Below the pieces are notes generated by a model, which ran no database searches, was not told the DNA's origin, and was given only the letters and a program-made list of their open reading frames with translations. From Abelmoschus esculentus (taxonomy: Eukaryota; Streptophyta; Magnoliopsida; Malvales; Malvaceae): a DNA stretch of 64,000 nt. This document shows, piece by piece, positions 13,021 to 26,427 of the stretch. The translations under genes and the position numbers were made by a program. Positions within the stretch are counted from its first letter, which is position 1. Every line of letters begins with the position of its first letter. The stretch spans positions 9,746,501-9,810,500 of the forward strand of contig JAUCBN010000035.1 in assembly GCA_035048815.1 (NCBI GenBank). The letters are read 5' to 3'.

Positions 13021-14720
13021 ATTAACTATTTGAACTATTTTTTTTTATTTAATAATATTTGGTTATCGTTTTATTGTGATTGAAACGTGCATGTCTAAAG
13101 GGGCTTTATAGAGAATACGTTCTAATTTTAACCGAGTAAAAATCTGAAAATTTGAGATTAATCTGCATAATTTTGTTCAAAAGCTAATAATTAATTATTT
13201 AAAATCATAAAATTTTATTTAATAATATTTGGTTGTCGTTTCGTTGCGTTTAAAACATGCATGTCTAAATGGGCTTTATAGAGAATACGTTTTAATTTTA
13301 ACCGAGTTAAAAGTTAATAATTTTATATTAAACGTTATAATTATGTTCAAAAGCCGTAATTAACTATTTGAACTACAATTTTTTTATTTAATAACATTTG
13401 GTTATCGTTTTGTTGCGATTAAAACGTGCATATCTAAATGGGCTTTATAGAAAATACGTTCTAATTTTAACCGAGTAAAAATATGAAAATTTGAGATTAA
13501 TCTGTATAATTTTGTTCAAAAGTTAATAATTAATTATTTGAAATCATAAAATTTGATTTAATAACGTTTGGTTGTCGTTTTGTTAGGATTAAAACGTGCA
13601 TGTCTAAATGGGGTTTATAGAGAATCCGTTCGAATTTTAACCGAATAAAAGGCTAAAAATTTGAGATTAATCTGTATAATTTTTTCTAAAGCTGATAATT
13701 AAGTATTTGAACTCATAAAATTTGATTTAATAACATTTTGTTGTCGTTTTCTTGCAATTAAAACGTGCATGTCTAAATGGGCTTTATAGAGAATCCGTTT
13801 GAATTTTAACCGAGTTAAAAGTTGAAAATTTTAGATTAATCTTTATAATTATGTTCAAAAGCCGTAATTAACTATTTGAACTAATTTTTTTTTATTTAAT
13901 AATATTTGTTTATCGTTTTGTTGTGATTGAAACGTGCATGTCTAAATGGGCTTTATAGAGAATACGTTCTAATTTTAACCGAGTAAAAATCTGAAAATTT
14001 GAGATTAATCTGCTTAATTTTGTTCAAAAGCTAATAATTAATTATTTAAAATCATAAAATTTTATTTAATAACTTTTGGTTGTCGTTTTGTTGCGTTTAA
14101 AACATGCATGTCTAAATGGGCTTTATAGAGAATACGTTTTAATTTTAACCGAGTTAAAAGTTAATAATTTTAGATTAAACTTTATAATTATGTTCAAAAG
14201 CCGTTATTAACTATTTGAACTACAATTTTTTTATTTAATAACATTTGGTTATCGTTTTGTTGCAATTAAAATGTGCATATCTAAATGGGCTTTATAGAAA
14301 ATACGTTCTAATTTTAACCGAGTAAAAATATGAAAATTTGAGATTAATCTGTATAATTTTGTTCAAAAGTTAATAATTAATTATTTGAAATCATAAAATT
14401 TGATTTAATAACGTTTGGTTGTCGTTTTGTTAGGATTAAAACGTGCATGTCTAAATGGGGTTTATAGAGAATCCGTTCGAATTTTAACCGAATAAAAGGC
14501 TAAAAATTTGAGATTAATCTGTATAATTTTTTCTAAAGCTGATAATTAAGTATTTGAACTCATAAAATTTGATTTAATAATATTTTGTTGTCGTTTTGTT
14601 GCAATTAAAACGTGCATGTCTAAATGGGCTTTATAGAGAATCTGTTTGAATTTTAACCGAGTTAAAAGTTGAAAATTTTAGATTAATCTTTATAATTATG
14701 TCCAAAAGCCGTAATTAACT
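13021..14720 (+). repeat. Higher-order repeat, five-monomer period (847 bp), two adjacent copies
   Basis: ATAACGTTTGGTTGTCG occurs at 13561 and 14408, and the unusual GTTTAAAACATGCATG at 13248 and 14095. Both offsets are 847 bp, five monomers, and sequence between them is nearly identical. The second marker recurs at 15789 (14095 + 1694), so a further related unit lies two periods downstream with a diverged one between. Confidence 0.85.
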
Positions 14721-17700
14721 ATTTGAACTAATTTTTTTTTATTTAGTAACATTTGGTTATCGTTTTGTTGTGATTGAAATATGCTCGTCTAAATGGGCTT
14801 TATAGAGAATACATTTTAATTTTAACCGAGTAAAAATCTGAAAATTTAAGATTAATCTGCATAATTTTGTTCAAAAGTTAATAATTAATTATTTGAAATC
14901 ATAAAATTTGATTTAATAACATTTGGTTGTTGTTTTGTTGGTATTAAAACGTGCATGTCTAAATGGGCTTTATAGAGAATCCGTTCGAATTTTAACCAAG
15001 TAAAAAGCTAAAAATTTGAGATTAATTTGTATAATTTTTTCATAAGCCGATAATCAAGTATTTGAGCTCATAAAATTTGATTTAATAACATTTGGTTATC
15101 ATTTTATTGCGATTAAAACATGCATGTCTAAATGAGCTTTATAGAGAATCCGTTCTAATTTTAAACGAGTTAAAAGTTAAAAATTTTAGATTGATCTTTA
15201 TAAATATATTCAAAAGCCATAATTAACTCTTTGAACTAATTTTTTTTATTTAATAATATTTGGTTATCCTTTTGTTGCGATTAAAACTTGCATGTCTAAA
15301 TGGGCTTTATAGAGAATACGTTCTAATTTTAACCGAGTAAAAATCTGAAAATTTGAGATTAATCTGTATAATTTTATTCAAAAGCTAATAATTAATTTTT
15401 TGAACTCATAAAATTTAATTTAATAAATTTTGGTTGTCGTTTTGTTGCGATTAAAACGTACTTGTCTATATGGGCTTTATAGAGAATACGTTCTAATTTT
15501 AACCAAGTAAAAAACTAAAAATTTTGAGATTAATCTTTATAATTTTATTTAAAAGCTAATAATTAATTATTTGAAATCATAAAATTTAATTTAATAACTT
15601 TTGGTTGTCTTTTTTTGCGATTAAAACGTGCATGTATAAATGGGCTTTATAGAGAATATGTTCGAATTTTAACTTAGTAAAAAGCTGAAAATTTGATATT
15701 AATCTGTATAATTTTTTTTAAAAGAAAATAATTAGTTATTTGAAATCATAAAATTTTATTTAATAACATTTGGTTGTCGTTTTATTGCGTTTAAAACATG
15801 CATGTCTAAGTGGGCTTTATAGAGAATCCGTTTGAATTTTAACCGAGTTAAAAGTTAATAATTTTGGATTAAACTTTATAATTATGTTCAAAAGCCGTAA
15901 TTAACTATTTGAAATATAATTTTTTTATTTAATAACATTTGGTTATCGTTTTGTTGTGATTAAAATGTGCATATCTAAATGGGCTTTATAGAAAATACGT
16001 TCTAATTTTAACCGAGTAAAAATATGAAAATTTGAGATTAATCTGTATAATTTTGTTCAAAAGTTAATAATTAATTATTTTAAATCATAAAATTTGATTT
16101 AATAGCATTTGGTTGTCGTTTTGTTGGGATTAAAACGTGCATTTCTAAATGGACTTTATTGGGAATCCGTTCAAATTTTAACCGAGTAAAAAGCTAAAAA
16201 TTTGAGATTAATCTGTATAATTTTTTCTAAAGCCAATAATTAAGTATTTGAACTCATAAAATTTGATTTAATAACATTTGGTTGTCGTTTTGTTGCGATT
16301 AAAACGTGCATGTCTAAATGGGCTTTATAAAGAATCCGTTTGAATTTTATTCGAGTTAAAAGTTGAAAAATTTAGATTAATCCTTATAATTATATTCAAA
16401 AGCTGTAATTAACTATTTGAACTAATTTTTTTTATTTAATAACATTTGGTTATCGTTTTGTTGCGATTGAAACGTGCATGTCTAAATGGGCTTTATAGAG
16501 AATACGTTCTAATTTTAACCGAGTAAAAATCTGAAAATTTGAGATTAATCTTGATAATTTTGTTCAAAAGCTAATAATAATTATTTGAAATCATAAAATT
16601 TGATTTAATAACATTTGATTGTCGTTTTGTTGGGATTAAAACGTGCATGTCTAAATGAGCTTTATAGAGAATCTGTTCGAATTTTAACAAAATAAAAAGC
16701 TAAAAATTTGAGATTAATCTGTATAATTTTTTCAAAAGCCGATAATCACGTATTTCAACTCATAAAATTTGATTTAATAACATTTGGTTGTCGTTTTTTT
16801 GCGATTAAAACGTGCATGTCTAAATGGGCTTTATAGAGAATCCATTCGAATTTTAACCGAGTTAAAAGTTAAAAATTTTAGATTGATCTTTATAAATATG
16901 TTTAAAAGCCATAATTAACTATTTGAACTAATTTTTTTTATCTAATAACATTTGGTTATCGTTTTGTTGCTATTAAAACGTGCACGTCTAAATGGGCTTT
17001 ATAGAGAATATGTTCTAATTTTAACCGAGTAAAAATCTAAAAATTTGAGATTAATCTGTATAATTTTATTTAAAAGCTAATAATTAATTATTTGAACTCA
17101 TAAAATTTAATTTAATAACTTTTGATTGTCGTTTTGTTGCGATTAAAACGTACATGTCTATATGGGCTTTATAGAGAATACATTCTAATTTTAACCAAGT
17201 AAAAATCTGAAAATTTTGAGATTAATCTTTATAATTTTGTTTAAAAGCTAATAATTAATTATTTGAAATCATAAATTTTGATTTAATAACTTTTGGTTGT
17301 CGTTTTGTTGCGATTAAAACGTGCATGTCTAAATGGGCTTTATAGAGAATACGTTCGAATTTTAACTTAGTAAAAAGCTAAAACTTTGATATTAATCTGT
17401 ATAATTTTGTTCCAAATCTAATAATTAGTTATTTGATATTATAAAATTTTATTTAATACCTTTTGTTTGTCGTTTTTCTAGGATTAAAATGTGCATGTCT
17501 AAATGGGATTTATAGCGAATCTGTTTGAATTTTAATCAACTAAAAAGTTGTAAATTTGAGATTAATCTCTAAAATTTTGTTCAAATGCCCATAATCAAGT
17601 ATTTGAACTCATAAAATTTGATTTAATAACATTTTGGTTATCGTTTTATTGTGATTAAAACGTGCATGTCTAAATGGGCTTTATAGAGAATCCGTTCTAT

Positions 17701-18981
17701 TTTTAACCGATTAAAAATCTGAAAATTTGAGATTAATCTGTATAATTTTGTTCTAAAGCTAATAATTAATTATTTGAAATCATAAAATTTGATTTAATAA
17801 CTTTTGGTTGTCGTTTTGGTGCGATTAAAACGTGCATGTCTAAATGCGCTCTATAGAGAATACGTTCGAATTTTAATCGAGTAAAAATTTGAAAATTTGA
17901 GATTAATTCGTATAATTTCGTTCAAAAGCCTAGAATAAACTATTTGAACTCATAAAATTTAATTTAATAACATTTAGTTGTCGTTTTGATACGATTAAAA
18001 CGAGCATGTCTAAATATGCTCTATAAATAATTCGTTCGAATTTTAACCGAGTAAAAAGATTAAAATTTGAGATTAATCTGTTTAATATTGTTCAAAACCC
18101 ATAATTAAATATTTGAACTCATAAAATTTTATTTAATGACATTTGGTTGTTGTTGTTTTTGGATTAAAACGTGAATGTCTAAATAGGCTTTATAGAGAAT
18201 CCTTTTGAATTTTAACCGAGTAAAAAGCTGAAATTTGAAATTAATCTGTATAATTTTTTTCAAATGCCCATAATCAAGTATTTGAACTCATAAAATTTTA
18301 TTTAATAACATTTGATTGATGTTTTGTTGCGATTAAAACGTACATGTCTATATGGGCTTTACAAAGAATAAGTTCGAATTTTAACTGAGTAAAAATCTAA
18401 AAATTTGAGATTAATTCGTATAATTTTGTTCAAAAGCCTATAATTAACTATTTGAACTCATAAAATTTAATTTAATAACATTTGGTTGCTGTTTTGATGC
18501 GATTAAAACGAGCATGTCTAAATATGCTCTATAGAGAATCCGTTCGAATTTTAACCGAGTAAAAATCTTAAAATTTGAGATTAATCTTTATAATTTTGTT
18601 CAAAAGCCCATAATTAAATATTTAAACTCATAAAAATTGATTTAATAACATTTAGTTGTCTTGTTGGGATTAAAACGAGCATGCCTAAATGGGCTTTATA
18701 GAGAATACGTTCGAATTTTAACATAGTGAAAAGCTAAAAATTTGAGATTAATCTGCATAATTTTTTCAAAAGCCCATAATCAAGTATTTGAACTCATAAA
18801 ATTTGATTTAATAACATTTGGTTGTCGTTTTGTTGCGATTAAAATGTGCATGTCTAAATGGCTTTATAGAGAATCCGTTCAATTTTTTTTGACGAAAAAG
18901 GGTCTCATTAAAAAACCCTAACACTTCCAACCCCAAAGAAAGGTTGAAAGCCCCTATGGGGAAAAGAGTACCCCTAGAATT

Positions 18982-21900
18982 TTATTGAGAAGGAGAGTTA
19001 AATCTCTCAGAGTTTACAAAAGCTCTTATAAAATCGGGCATGTCGAAATCAAAATTAAGAGTACAATGAGTGCGCATGGCCCTAGAAGCAAGAGTATGGG
19101 CTACATTATTGGCCTCTCTAGGTACGTAAGTGATCCGACAATTAAATAAACTCCCTAAGGCGGTACGGATCATGGACACCAAAGGCTGTAGAGTTGAGAG
19201 ATTTGGTCCGCCCTGGTTGACTTTATTCGCGATAGAGGCTGAATCTGTCTCAAAGGTAATATTCGTTCAGCCTTTTTGGGATGCAAGGTGGAATCCAGCT
19301 AGGATTGCTTGTGCTTCAGCCGAAGCAGCGTCCGGACATCCTACAAGGAGAAGAGAAGTCCCTCCCAAAACAACACCATCCGAGTTACATGCTACTACAC
19401 TTGCTGTAGCACTTCCAGAGATGGGATCAAAAGCCCCATCCGTGTTTATTTTAATTGAACCAGGCCCTGGTTTTTGCTAGGTTTGCATTTTGATAGTCAT
19501 TCAATAGTGAGTTTGCATTTGCAAATATTAACCAAGGTGGCTGAAGATGACCATTGTGGATCCAATCATTTCTTCTGTTCTAAATATTCCAGAGGATTGT
19601 TAGAAAAAGAGTAAAGTTCTTTTTATTGAGTATAGCCGCTGCAGTCTCTAGCAAATGGAGTGTCGATGTAAAGTTACCTGATTGGATTAAAATAGGAAGA
19701 CCTACTAGTTGAATAGTTTCTTGGGCACCAGGACAGTCACGCAAAGCGTGTATCGGGTTTTCAATAGTGATTGCACATATTGGGAATATACCATTACCTA
19801 AGTTAGCATTTAGTAATTTGGATCCTGTAGGAAGGGTGTCATGTCCTAGTCGCCATCCAAAGGTACTAACCTTTGGTAAGGCTGGTAGCTTAGATATAAT
19901 TTTCCAAATACATGTTGGTCTATTTAGAGGGCCACGTGGTTTTTGGAGGAATAAATAGCCCGATCTGACTGAATAAAGTCCATAATCATTATTCATCCAT
20001 ATGGTCGTATCTCTATGATCATTAATTATAGGAATGTTTAAAATAGCATTGGCATCCTCTTTAAAGAAAAAGGAACGTATTTTAGGCTCGTCCCATTGTG
20101 GTTGTGCAGGAATCATAAAATCTCAGACTCGTTTAGAAAGTTTACTGGAAATTTCGTATTCTCCAAAGAGTTAAATCAGAGAGGAACCTCCATATAGATC
20201 ATGGAAAATGTCAATCTTGCTATTGATTCCTGGTCTTGTAACAAAACCAGGAAGGAGTTTTTACAGGGCCGTGCATAGACCTTTCCAAGCAAAAGAGGAT
20301 TTTTTAGTGGAAGTTGTATCGAGGATGTTGCCAGATGGATAGTATTTGACTTTATATACCTGACCTAGGAGGTTAGATGGTTCACAGAGTAGTCTCCAAA
20401 TTTGTTTTCCTAATAGAGTAATGTTAAAGTTGTGGAGATCACGGAAGCCCAGGCCCCCTACTTATTTTGATTGGCATACAATTTCCCAAGGAAGCATGTG
20501 TCAACCTTTTTTGTTATCTTTTCTAGACCACCAATATCGGCGAATAGAAGTATTCATATCATCGATAATGTTATGTGGAAGAAGATAGTATGACATGACA
20601 TATTGCGGAAGAGATTGGATGACGGATTGTATGAAAATTTTTCTACCACTAAAAGATAATAAATGTTTATCCCATTTGGAGAGACTCGCGTTAACTTTGT
20701 CTCTAGTAAATCCTAACGAAGTTGTTTTGTTTTTTCCAATCAGGAGAGGGACGCCTAGGTAAATACCTGGATCGTTAACCTCTTGGACATGGAGAATCTT
20801 GTTAATAGATGATCTCTGAAGTAGAGGGGTTTGGGGGGGAAAGTAGATTGTTAATTTTTTAAAATTAATTGCTTGACCTGAAGAGGTAGCATATTTTTGT
20901 AGTACATTTTTTAGATGATTAGCTTCAGTGGTATTGTTTTTTATAAAGACCAAACAATCGTCAGCGAAAAGAAGATGATTTATTTTTGGTCTGTGCCGAC
21001 TAGCGCTAAGTCCAGGGAGGTTGTCGTTAGCATGCTCAGCATTTAAAATTGTTGTTAAACCTTGTGTGCAAAAAAGGAAGAGAAATGGAGAAAGTAGGTC
21101 TCCTTGTCGGAGGCCTCGTTGCGGTATAAAGGAGTGAGATAAAGAGTCGTTTACACGGACCTGGTATGAAACGATAGTGACACAATTCATAATAGTAGAA
21201 ATCCATGTGTCGTTGAAACCCATGCGTTACATAATTTGATGCAAGAACGACCATTCAACATGATAGAAGGCTTTTTCTGTATCTAGTTTCAAACTTGCAC
21301 CTTTAGATAGATGGGAGTCTCCCGTATTGAGGGTATGGAGTAGTTCATGCGCAATTAGTATATTGTCCGTGATGTTTCTATCTTGTATAAATGTCATTTG
21401 GTTGTTACTAATACATAGGGGTATGAATGTTTTGAGTCGATTGACTAAGACTTTAGATACAATTTTGTATATAATAGTGCAGAGGCTTATTGGACGAAGT
21501 TGCCTCATTGTTGTTGGATTTTGTTTTTTCGGTATTAAGACAAGAATAGTTTGGTTGACCTCAGCCATGTTAATAGTACCCAAGAAAAGATCGAGACATA
21601 GTCATATAATATCCTTACCTAGTGTATCCCAGTGTTGGCGGTAAAAACCACTTGGAAAACCATCTATCCCTGGAGCTTTTCTAGGATCAATATCCTAAAA
21701 CGCATTTATAACTCCGTCTTCTGTGTAGTGTCAATTTAAGTTTTCATTCATTTGTGGTATAATTGTGGTTGGAATGTTATCAAGGATATCAGTCGAAGGA
21801 ATTGGATTTGATATAGAGAAAAGATTTTGGAAATGGTCTGTAGCAATTGATAGAATGTTGGAATCTTCTGTGCGCCAAGTGTTGGAATTATCAAAGAGTC

Positions 21901-23016
21901 CTTGGATAGTGTTTTTCTTACGACGTCCATTGGCTCGTGCGTGGAAGAAATAAGTATTTTTGTCTCCATGTTGAAGCCAGTTAGTTCTAGAGCGTTGGGC
22001 CCAATATATTTCATTGTTATGTTGGATTGCTTGTAGTTCTTTCTTTGCTTCAATGAGGCGGAGTTCCTCAGATGAAGGTATTTGGCATTTTAGATTATTA
22101 TTAATGTATGTAGTTAGATATTGGAGACGTTCATTAGTTTTTTTTCCTTTGAGAAATCTGTAATGAGTTTAGGCGGTTGCCAATCTTTCGTATTTTATTT
22201 AGGGTGTTCCCATTCGTATTGGTCCAAGTATTTTTGATTAGAGTTTTGCTTTCATCATTGTTGGCCCAACATTCTTTAAAACGGAATGTTTTCTTAAAAT
22301 TTTGTTTTCTAGCAATAGTAGTGGGAGAGGTATCAAGCATAATAGAACAATGGTCAGATTTGGATTGGAAGTGAGAGGTTATAGTATAATTTGGATATAT
22401 GTTTAACCAGTTGATTGACCTAATGAATCGATCCAAGCGTTCAAAGATAGGTTGTGAGTTAGGTACAAGTTTGAACCATGTGAACCATCCTGATTTAGGT
22501 TTACAATCGAAGAGTTCATTTCTAGATAAACATTCTTGAAAGTTGTTTATTTGGGATCGTGCACGTCGACATCCTCCTTGTTTTTCATTGTCATATAATA
22601 TTTCATTAAAGTCTCCACCTAAAAGCATGGAAGATTAGAGGATGATTTTAAAGAATCTATTAGTTGTCATGTTTTGTATTTATGATTTGTGTTAGCATAA
22701 CCATGTAATCCGGTGAAGTAGAATTTAGAGTCATCACAGTTAATAATGCAGTCGATATGGCGATCAGAGTAAGAAAGTAAATCAACTTTAATTTTATTGT
22801 TCCAAAGTAATGCAAATCCAGTACAGGTTGGACTTTGTTCTATTGATAAGCATCCTTGCATATCAAGTGATGCACTAAAAGAATTACATCTATTTTTATT
22901 TAGTCGAGTTTCGCATAAGAATAAAACATCTGGTTCATAATTGGTGATTAGTTTTTTGAGATGTAGAACTGCCTGGGTTTGCCAAGGCCTTGGCAGTTCC
23001 AGCATATGATCTTCAT
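18982..23016 (-). pseudogene. LINE ORF2: endonuclease, reverse transcriptase, zf-RVT, RNase H (decayed)
   Basis: ORF2 of a plant L1-like LINE, about 4035 bp (about 1345 codons if intact, the usual size). From ATG at 23016: APE-type endonuclease start KIICWNCQGLG, then a 1-base loss near 22985 shifts the frame before TQAVLHLKKLI. ETRLNKNR and GGDFNEIL follow, with a stop near 22667 and another shift near 22630. The reverse transcriptase (about 21583-20501) has LIPKKQNP, RPISLC, KLDTEKAF, GLRQGDLLSP and the catalytic FADD, with breaks near 21225. The zf-RVT region is at about 20116-19580. RNase H has INTDGAF, then a TGG-to-TGA stop near 19270. At least five disabling lesions mean it is inactive. 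Confidence 0.9.
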
Positions 23017-23182
23017 TTCGGTCGGCAGGGTTGAGCCGTGTCAACCTCCGCCGCAGAGTTTTTTCCACTGCTCATCTCAGCTTTGTCCGTAGGTGTATGC
23101 TTTGGTTTCTTTTGGTTTTGGCCTTCATGTGTCGGGGGGAGCGTTTCTTAGCATCCCGATTACCTTGTGGATTCGACTTGAG

Positions 23183-24400
23183 CTATACCTCAAAGTCATC
23201 AAGTTCAACATGGTTGAGTTCTTTTTCTAGTGCAACAATCCTTTTTGCATTTGGGCTGAGAGACGGGTCATTAATGTCGGGTAGAGGCGAGTTTGACATA
23301 TCAGGAAGAGCAACCATCTTAACTCGGATGGCTACATTGGATTTTGAGGGAAGAAGTTTTCCAGCATGCTCTTTCATGACTTCTTTGTGTTTGAGTTGTG
23401 GAGATGATGTGCGTGGTGCAGAAGGTTGTGCTATCACAGCTTGAGATTTGGTTGGTGGGGTTGGTGTCTCTTTTGAAGGGAAGTCACTAGTAGTGGTGTC
23501 TATGTTGGAGGAATTGAGATATGTTACATTATGTATAAGTAAATATATGAAAATAATGTGGCAAAAGTATGGATTAGAGTGTAGTATATTACCAGAGTTG
23601 GTTGGAATTGTTCGTTTTGCTTCGTCGATATAATGGATTCGTCCTTTTGGTTTAGGCCCATTGTCTTTTGATTTTTGAGGTACAAATCGGATCCAGTCGC
23701 CGTAGGGAGGTTGTGCCGGTTTAGGTTTTGAACAAGAGTCCAAATCATAGCCCACCATACCACAAATATAACAAATTATAGGCAATCGTTCATATTGTAA
23801 TGGGCAGAAGCGAGGCTTTGCACCACCTCCTATGGTGACGCAACGTCGGATTGGTTTGGTAACATCTAGAGTAATACCGACACGAAGATAGTCAACCATG
23901 TTGACACCGGTTTTTCGTGTATCTGTTTTGAGGACTTTTCCAATCATGGTGCCTAGAGTGTTGCCAGTGTCATGAGCGGTATTGTTATTTTCCATAAGAA
24001 TGGATGGAATTTTATAGATTCGGACCCATATGTTCATGGTTGAGAAAGAGTGCTCTTCGATGCTCAAAGATGGGTTGTATTGAGCTAGTGCGAGCCATTT
24101 AGTCTTGAAAGTCCAGGGGTCGCGAGAGAGAATTTCGTCTTTTATTGTATCCGTCTTGAATTTGATTTGGAAGACGTTGGATTTGAGTGCTAAGATGAAG
24201 TCAATTCTTGCTTTGGTCCAGATACCTGTGAAAGCTTTGATAACAGCATGGTCGTCTATTTGTTTTGAGAAAATCAATCTTCCTAGAAGGGTTACTTTTG
24301 TATCTTGTAGAGAGGAGTCCTATTGGATGGACGGAGTGAAAACTAAAGCTTGTTCTTCTTCAGTGAAGGTTAGGTTTTCGATTTGATTGAAGGAGTCCAT
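23183..24400 (-). pseudogene. LINE ORF1: DUF4283-type nucleic-acid-binding protein with altered zinc knuckle
   Basis: A 405-codon frame from ATG at 24400, which follows an A-rich stretch, to the stop at 23183. Codon 27 is TAG (24322-24320); otherwise the frame is open. The N-terminal half (LLGRLIFSKQIDDHAVIKAF, then DPWTFKTKWLALAQYNPSL) is the DUF4283 region of plant LINE ORF1, which binds element RNA. The zinc knuckle reads CYICGMVGYDLDSC: the usual CX2CX4HX4C spacing but with Tyr in place of His. The C-terminal 180 residues are Pro/Ser-rich and end in a charged LEKELNHVELDD stretch. ORF2 starts 167 bp downstream. Confidence 0.85.
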
Positions 24401-24750
24401 TGCAAAAAAAAAGGATGTAGAAATCTAGAGAGATTGAGAGGGGTTTGTGAGTGGTAGTTGTGATGTGAGAGGTGGGAGGCACATGTAGTTTTATATCCTC
24501 ATGAATTTGCATTAAAGGTAATAAATAAGTAGGTTTGAATAAAAGAGAAGAAAAGATGTGAATTTTTTTAGATATTTTAAGTAATGAGATAAAAGAACTA
24601 TGGAAAGAAAAAATATGGAGGTTGAAAAGAATAAAATTAGATATGGTAAGAATTAAATGAGAATGATGGTAAAAGTAGGTAATAATCTTGATAAATATTG
24701 TGGAATAATATAGAGTGTAATTAGGGTGGGGCGAGTAAAGGGTTGGAGGA

Positions 24751-24952
24751 GGAGAAATTATATCATGGGTCAGTTCCACCACGTCATCCATGGGACCAAC
24801 CAATAGAAACTGTCCACCTCATTATTTTTTAATTTTCCAAGTGAAGATTCACTTTGGAAAAAATTATGACATGGAAAAATTGATGAAGTGGGCAGTTTCT
24901 ATTGGTTGGTCCCATAGACAGGTTGTGAAACTGACCCATGATATAATTTTTC
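24751..24952. mobile_element. Mutator-like MITE, copy 1 (202 bp)
   Basis: Terminal inverted repeats AAATTATATCATGGGTCAG / CTGACCCATGATATAATTT, with most of the element folding back on itself around a loop near 24840. It is flanked by a perfect 9 bp duplication GTTGGAGGA (24742-24750 and 24953-24961). The neighbouring duplicate unit has the same site empty at 25461-25469. A 9 bp duplication is typical of Mutator-superfamily elements. There is no coding capacity. Confidence 0.93.
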
Positions 24953-25460
24953 GTTGGAGGAGAGAAAAAAGGGAAAAGAATTTGAAAATTAATTTGTATA
25001 AGCAAGAAAGTTATATGGTAATAAAAGATATGATTTTTGTTTAGGAAATAAAGAGAAAAAATGATGGTTAAAAAGGAAGTATTTTATTGATATTATTGGG
25101 AAAGTTTTAAAAGTTTTGGAGTATATTTTTATATAATTAAATAGTTTTGTAAAAAAGAAGGCTTGACAAATTGAAGATTGGAAGAAATTTGCTAATTTTG
25201 TATCAATATAAGGAAAGTAGGTGAACTTTGGCAAGTAGGTAATGTATATAGATTTCAATAAAAGGGAAGAAAAGATGTGAATTCTTTTAGATATTTTAAG
25301 TAATGAGAGAAAAGAACTATGAAAAGAGAATTTATGGAGGTTGAAAAGAATAAAATTAAATATGGTAAGAATTAAATGAGAATGATGGTAAAGATAGGTA
25401 ATAATCTTGGTAAATATTGTGGAAAAATGTAGAATGTAATTAGGGTGGGGCGAGTAAAGG

Positions 25461-25469
25461 GTTGGAGGA
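25461..25469. other. Empty insertion site matching MITE copy 1
   Basis: GGGTTGGAGGAGAGAAAAA in the second duplicate unit has a single GTTGGAGGA, whereas the first unit has two flanking the MITE. This is the pre-insertion allele. Confidence 0.9.
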
Positions 25470-26427
25470 GAGAAAAAATGGAAAAGGATTTGAAGATTAA
25501 TTTGTATAAGCAAGAAAGTTATATGGTAATAAAATATATGATTTTTGTTTAGGAAATAAAGAGAAAAAGGATGGTTAAAAAGGAGGTATTTTATTGATAT
25601 TATTGGAAAAGTTTTAAAAGTTTTGGAGTATATTTTTATATAGTTAAATAGTTTTGTAAAAAGGAAGGTTTGACAAATTGAAGATTAGAAGGAATTTGCT
25701 AATTTTGTATCAATATAAGGAAAATAGGTGAACTTTGGTATGTGGAATATAGTTGACAAGTAGATAATGTATATATTGAATATTGTTAGTCGTAAAGTTA
25801 TGGTAAGTGGAGAAGGTGAGAAAAGAGAAAATTTTGTTAATAGATATTTTTGGAGAATATTTAGATAATTTTTGAGTAGTTGAGAGTATTTTTTATTTGA
25901 AGATAAATTTTCTATAAAAGAGAGTATATTGAAAATAATTAGCACAGATATTATATGTATTTGGTAGTAGAAGATATATTTTTGAAAAAGAAAAAAATGG
26001 AGAAAAGAGTAGTAACAAAGGTGGGTGAAGAAATTAACGAAAATTGATATGTAATATTTTTTTGGTGATGTTGGATTTATTTTTAAAGTTAGGGAATCTA
26101 ATTTTGTATAGGGTAATAGTATTATTTGAAATTTTGAAGTTAAGGAGAAGTTGCACATAATGGAATCAAAAATGTTTTGTTTGAAAGGTGTTAATTGGCT
26201 AAAATTATAGTGTGTTCTTGAGAAGTCGATAATTGGATTAGATATTAATGTTTTAGAATATAGCTTTTTATAGGGAATAAGTTTCCTTGTGTATAGCGGG
26301 TTCGAGTCAAAATTTATCATGTATTTATATATAATGTTTTCCTTATTAGTAAGTTTTGAGGGTATAGTGGGTGGTGTCCGAGAGGGGGTTGAAAGGGGAT
26401 GAGTGAGATCGTGTAAGGTATTGTTAA

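Larger units (their letters stand above)
8010..18887 (+). repeat. 170 bp satellite, array B (about 64 monomers)
   Basis: The longest uninterrupted array, nearly 10.9 kb of head-to-tail monomers of about 167-171 bp (for example the GAG of ACCGAG at 8111, 8281 and 8448). Variant classes alternate: TGATGCGATTAAAACGAGCA with TGCTCTATAG; GTTGCGATTAAAACGTGCA with GGGCTTTATAG; and a class with GAGTTAAAAGTTG and TATAATTATGTTC. It is almost free of long reading frames. No gene was seen in it. Confidence 0.95.
24520..25748. repeat. 508 bp tandem direct duplication (one copy carries a MITE)
   Basis: Sequence from about 24520 to 25238 is repeated at about 25239-25748. The offset is 719 bp before the MITE (AAAAGAGAAGAAAAG at 24541 versus 25260) and 508 bp after it (GGAAATAAAGAG at 25044 versus 25552). 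The difference, 211 bp, equals the 202 bp MITE plus its 9 bp target duplication. Copies are about 93% identical by eye. Confidence 0.92.

Noticed and set aside
24360..25513. Minus-strand frames of 147 and 174 codons
   Set aside because: They are near-copies of each other, created by the 508 bp duplication, and the first crosses the MITE boundary. There is no protein character.
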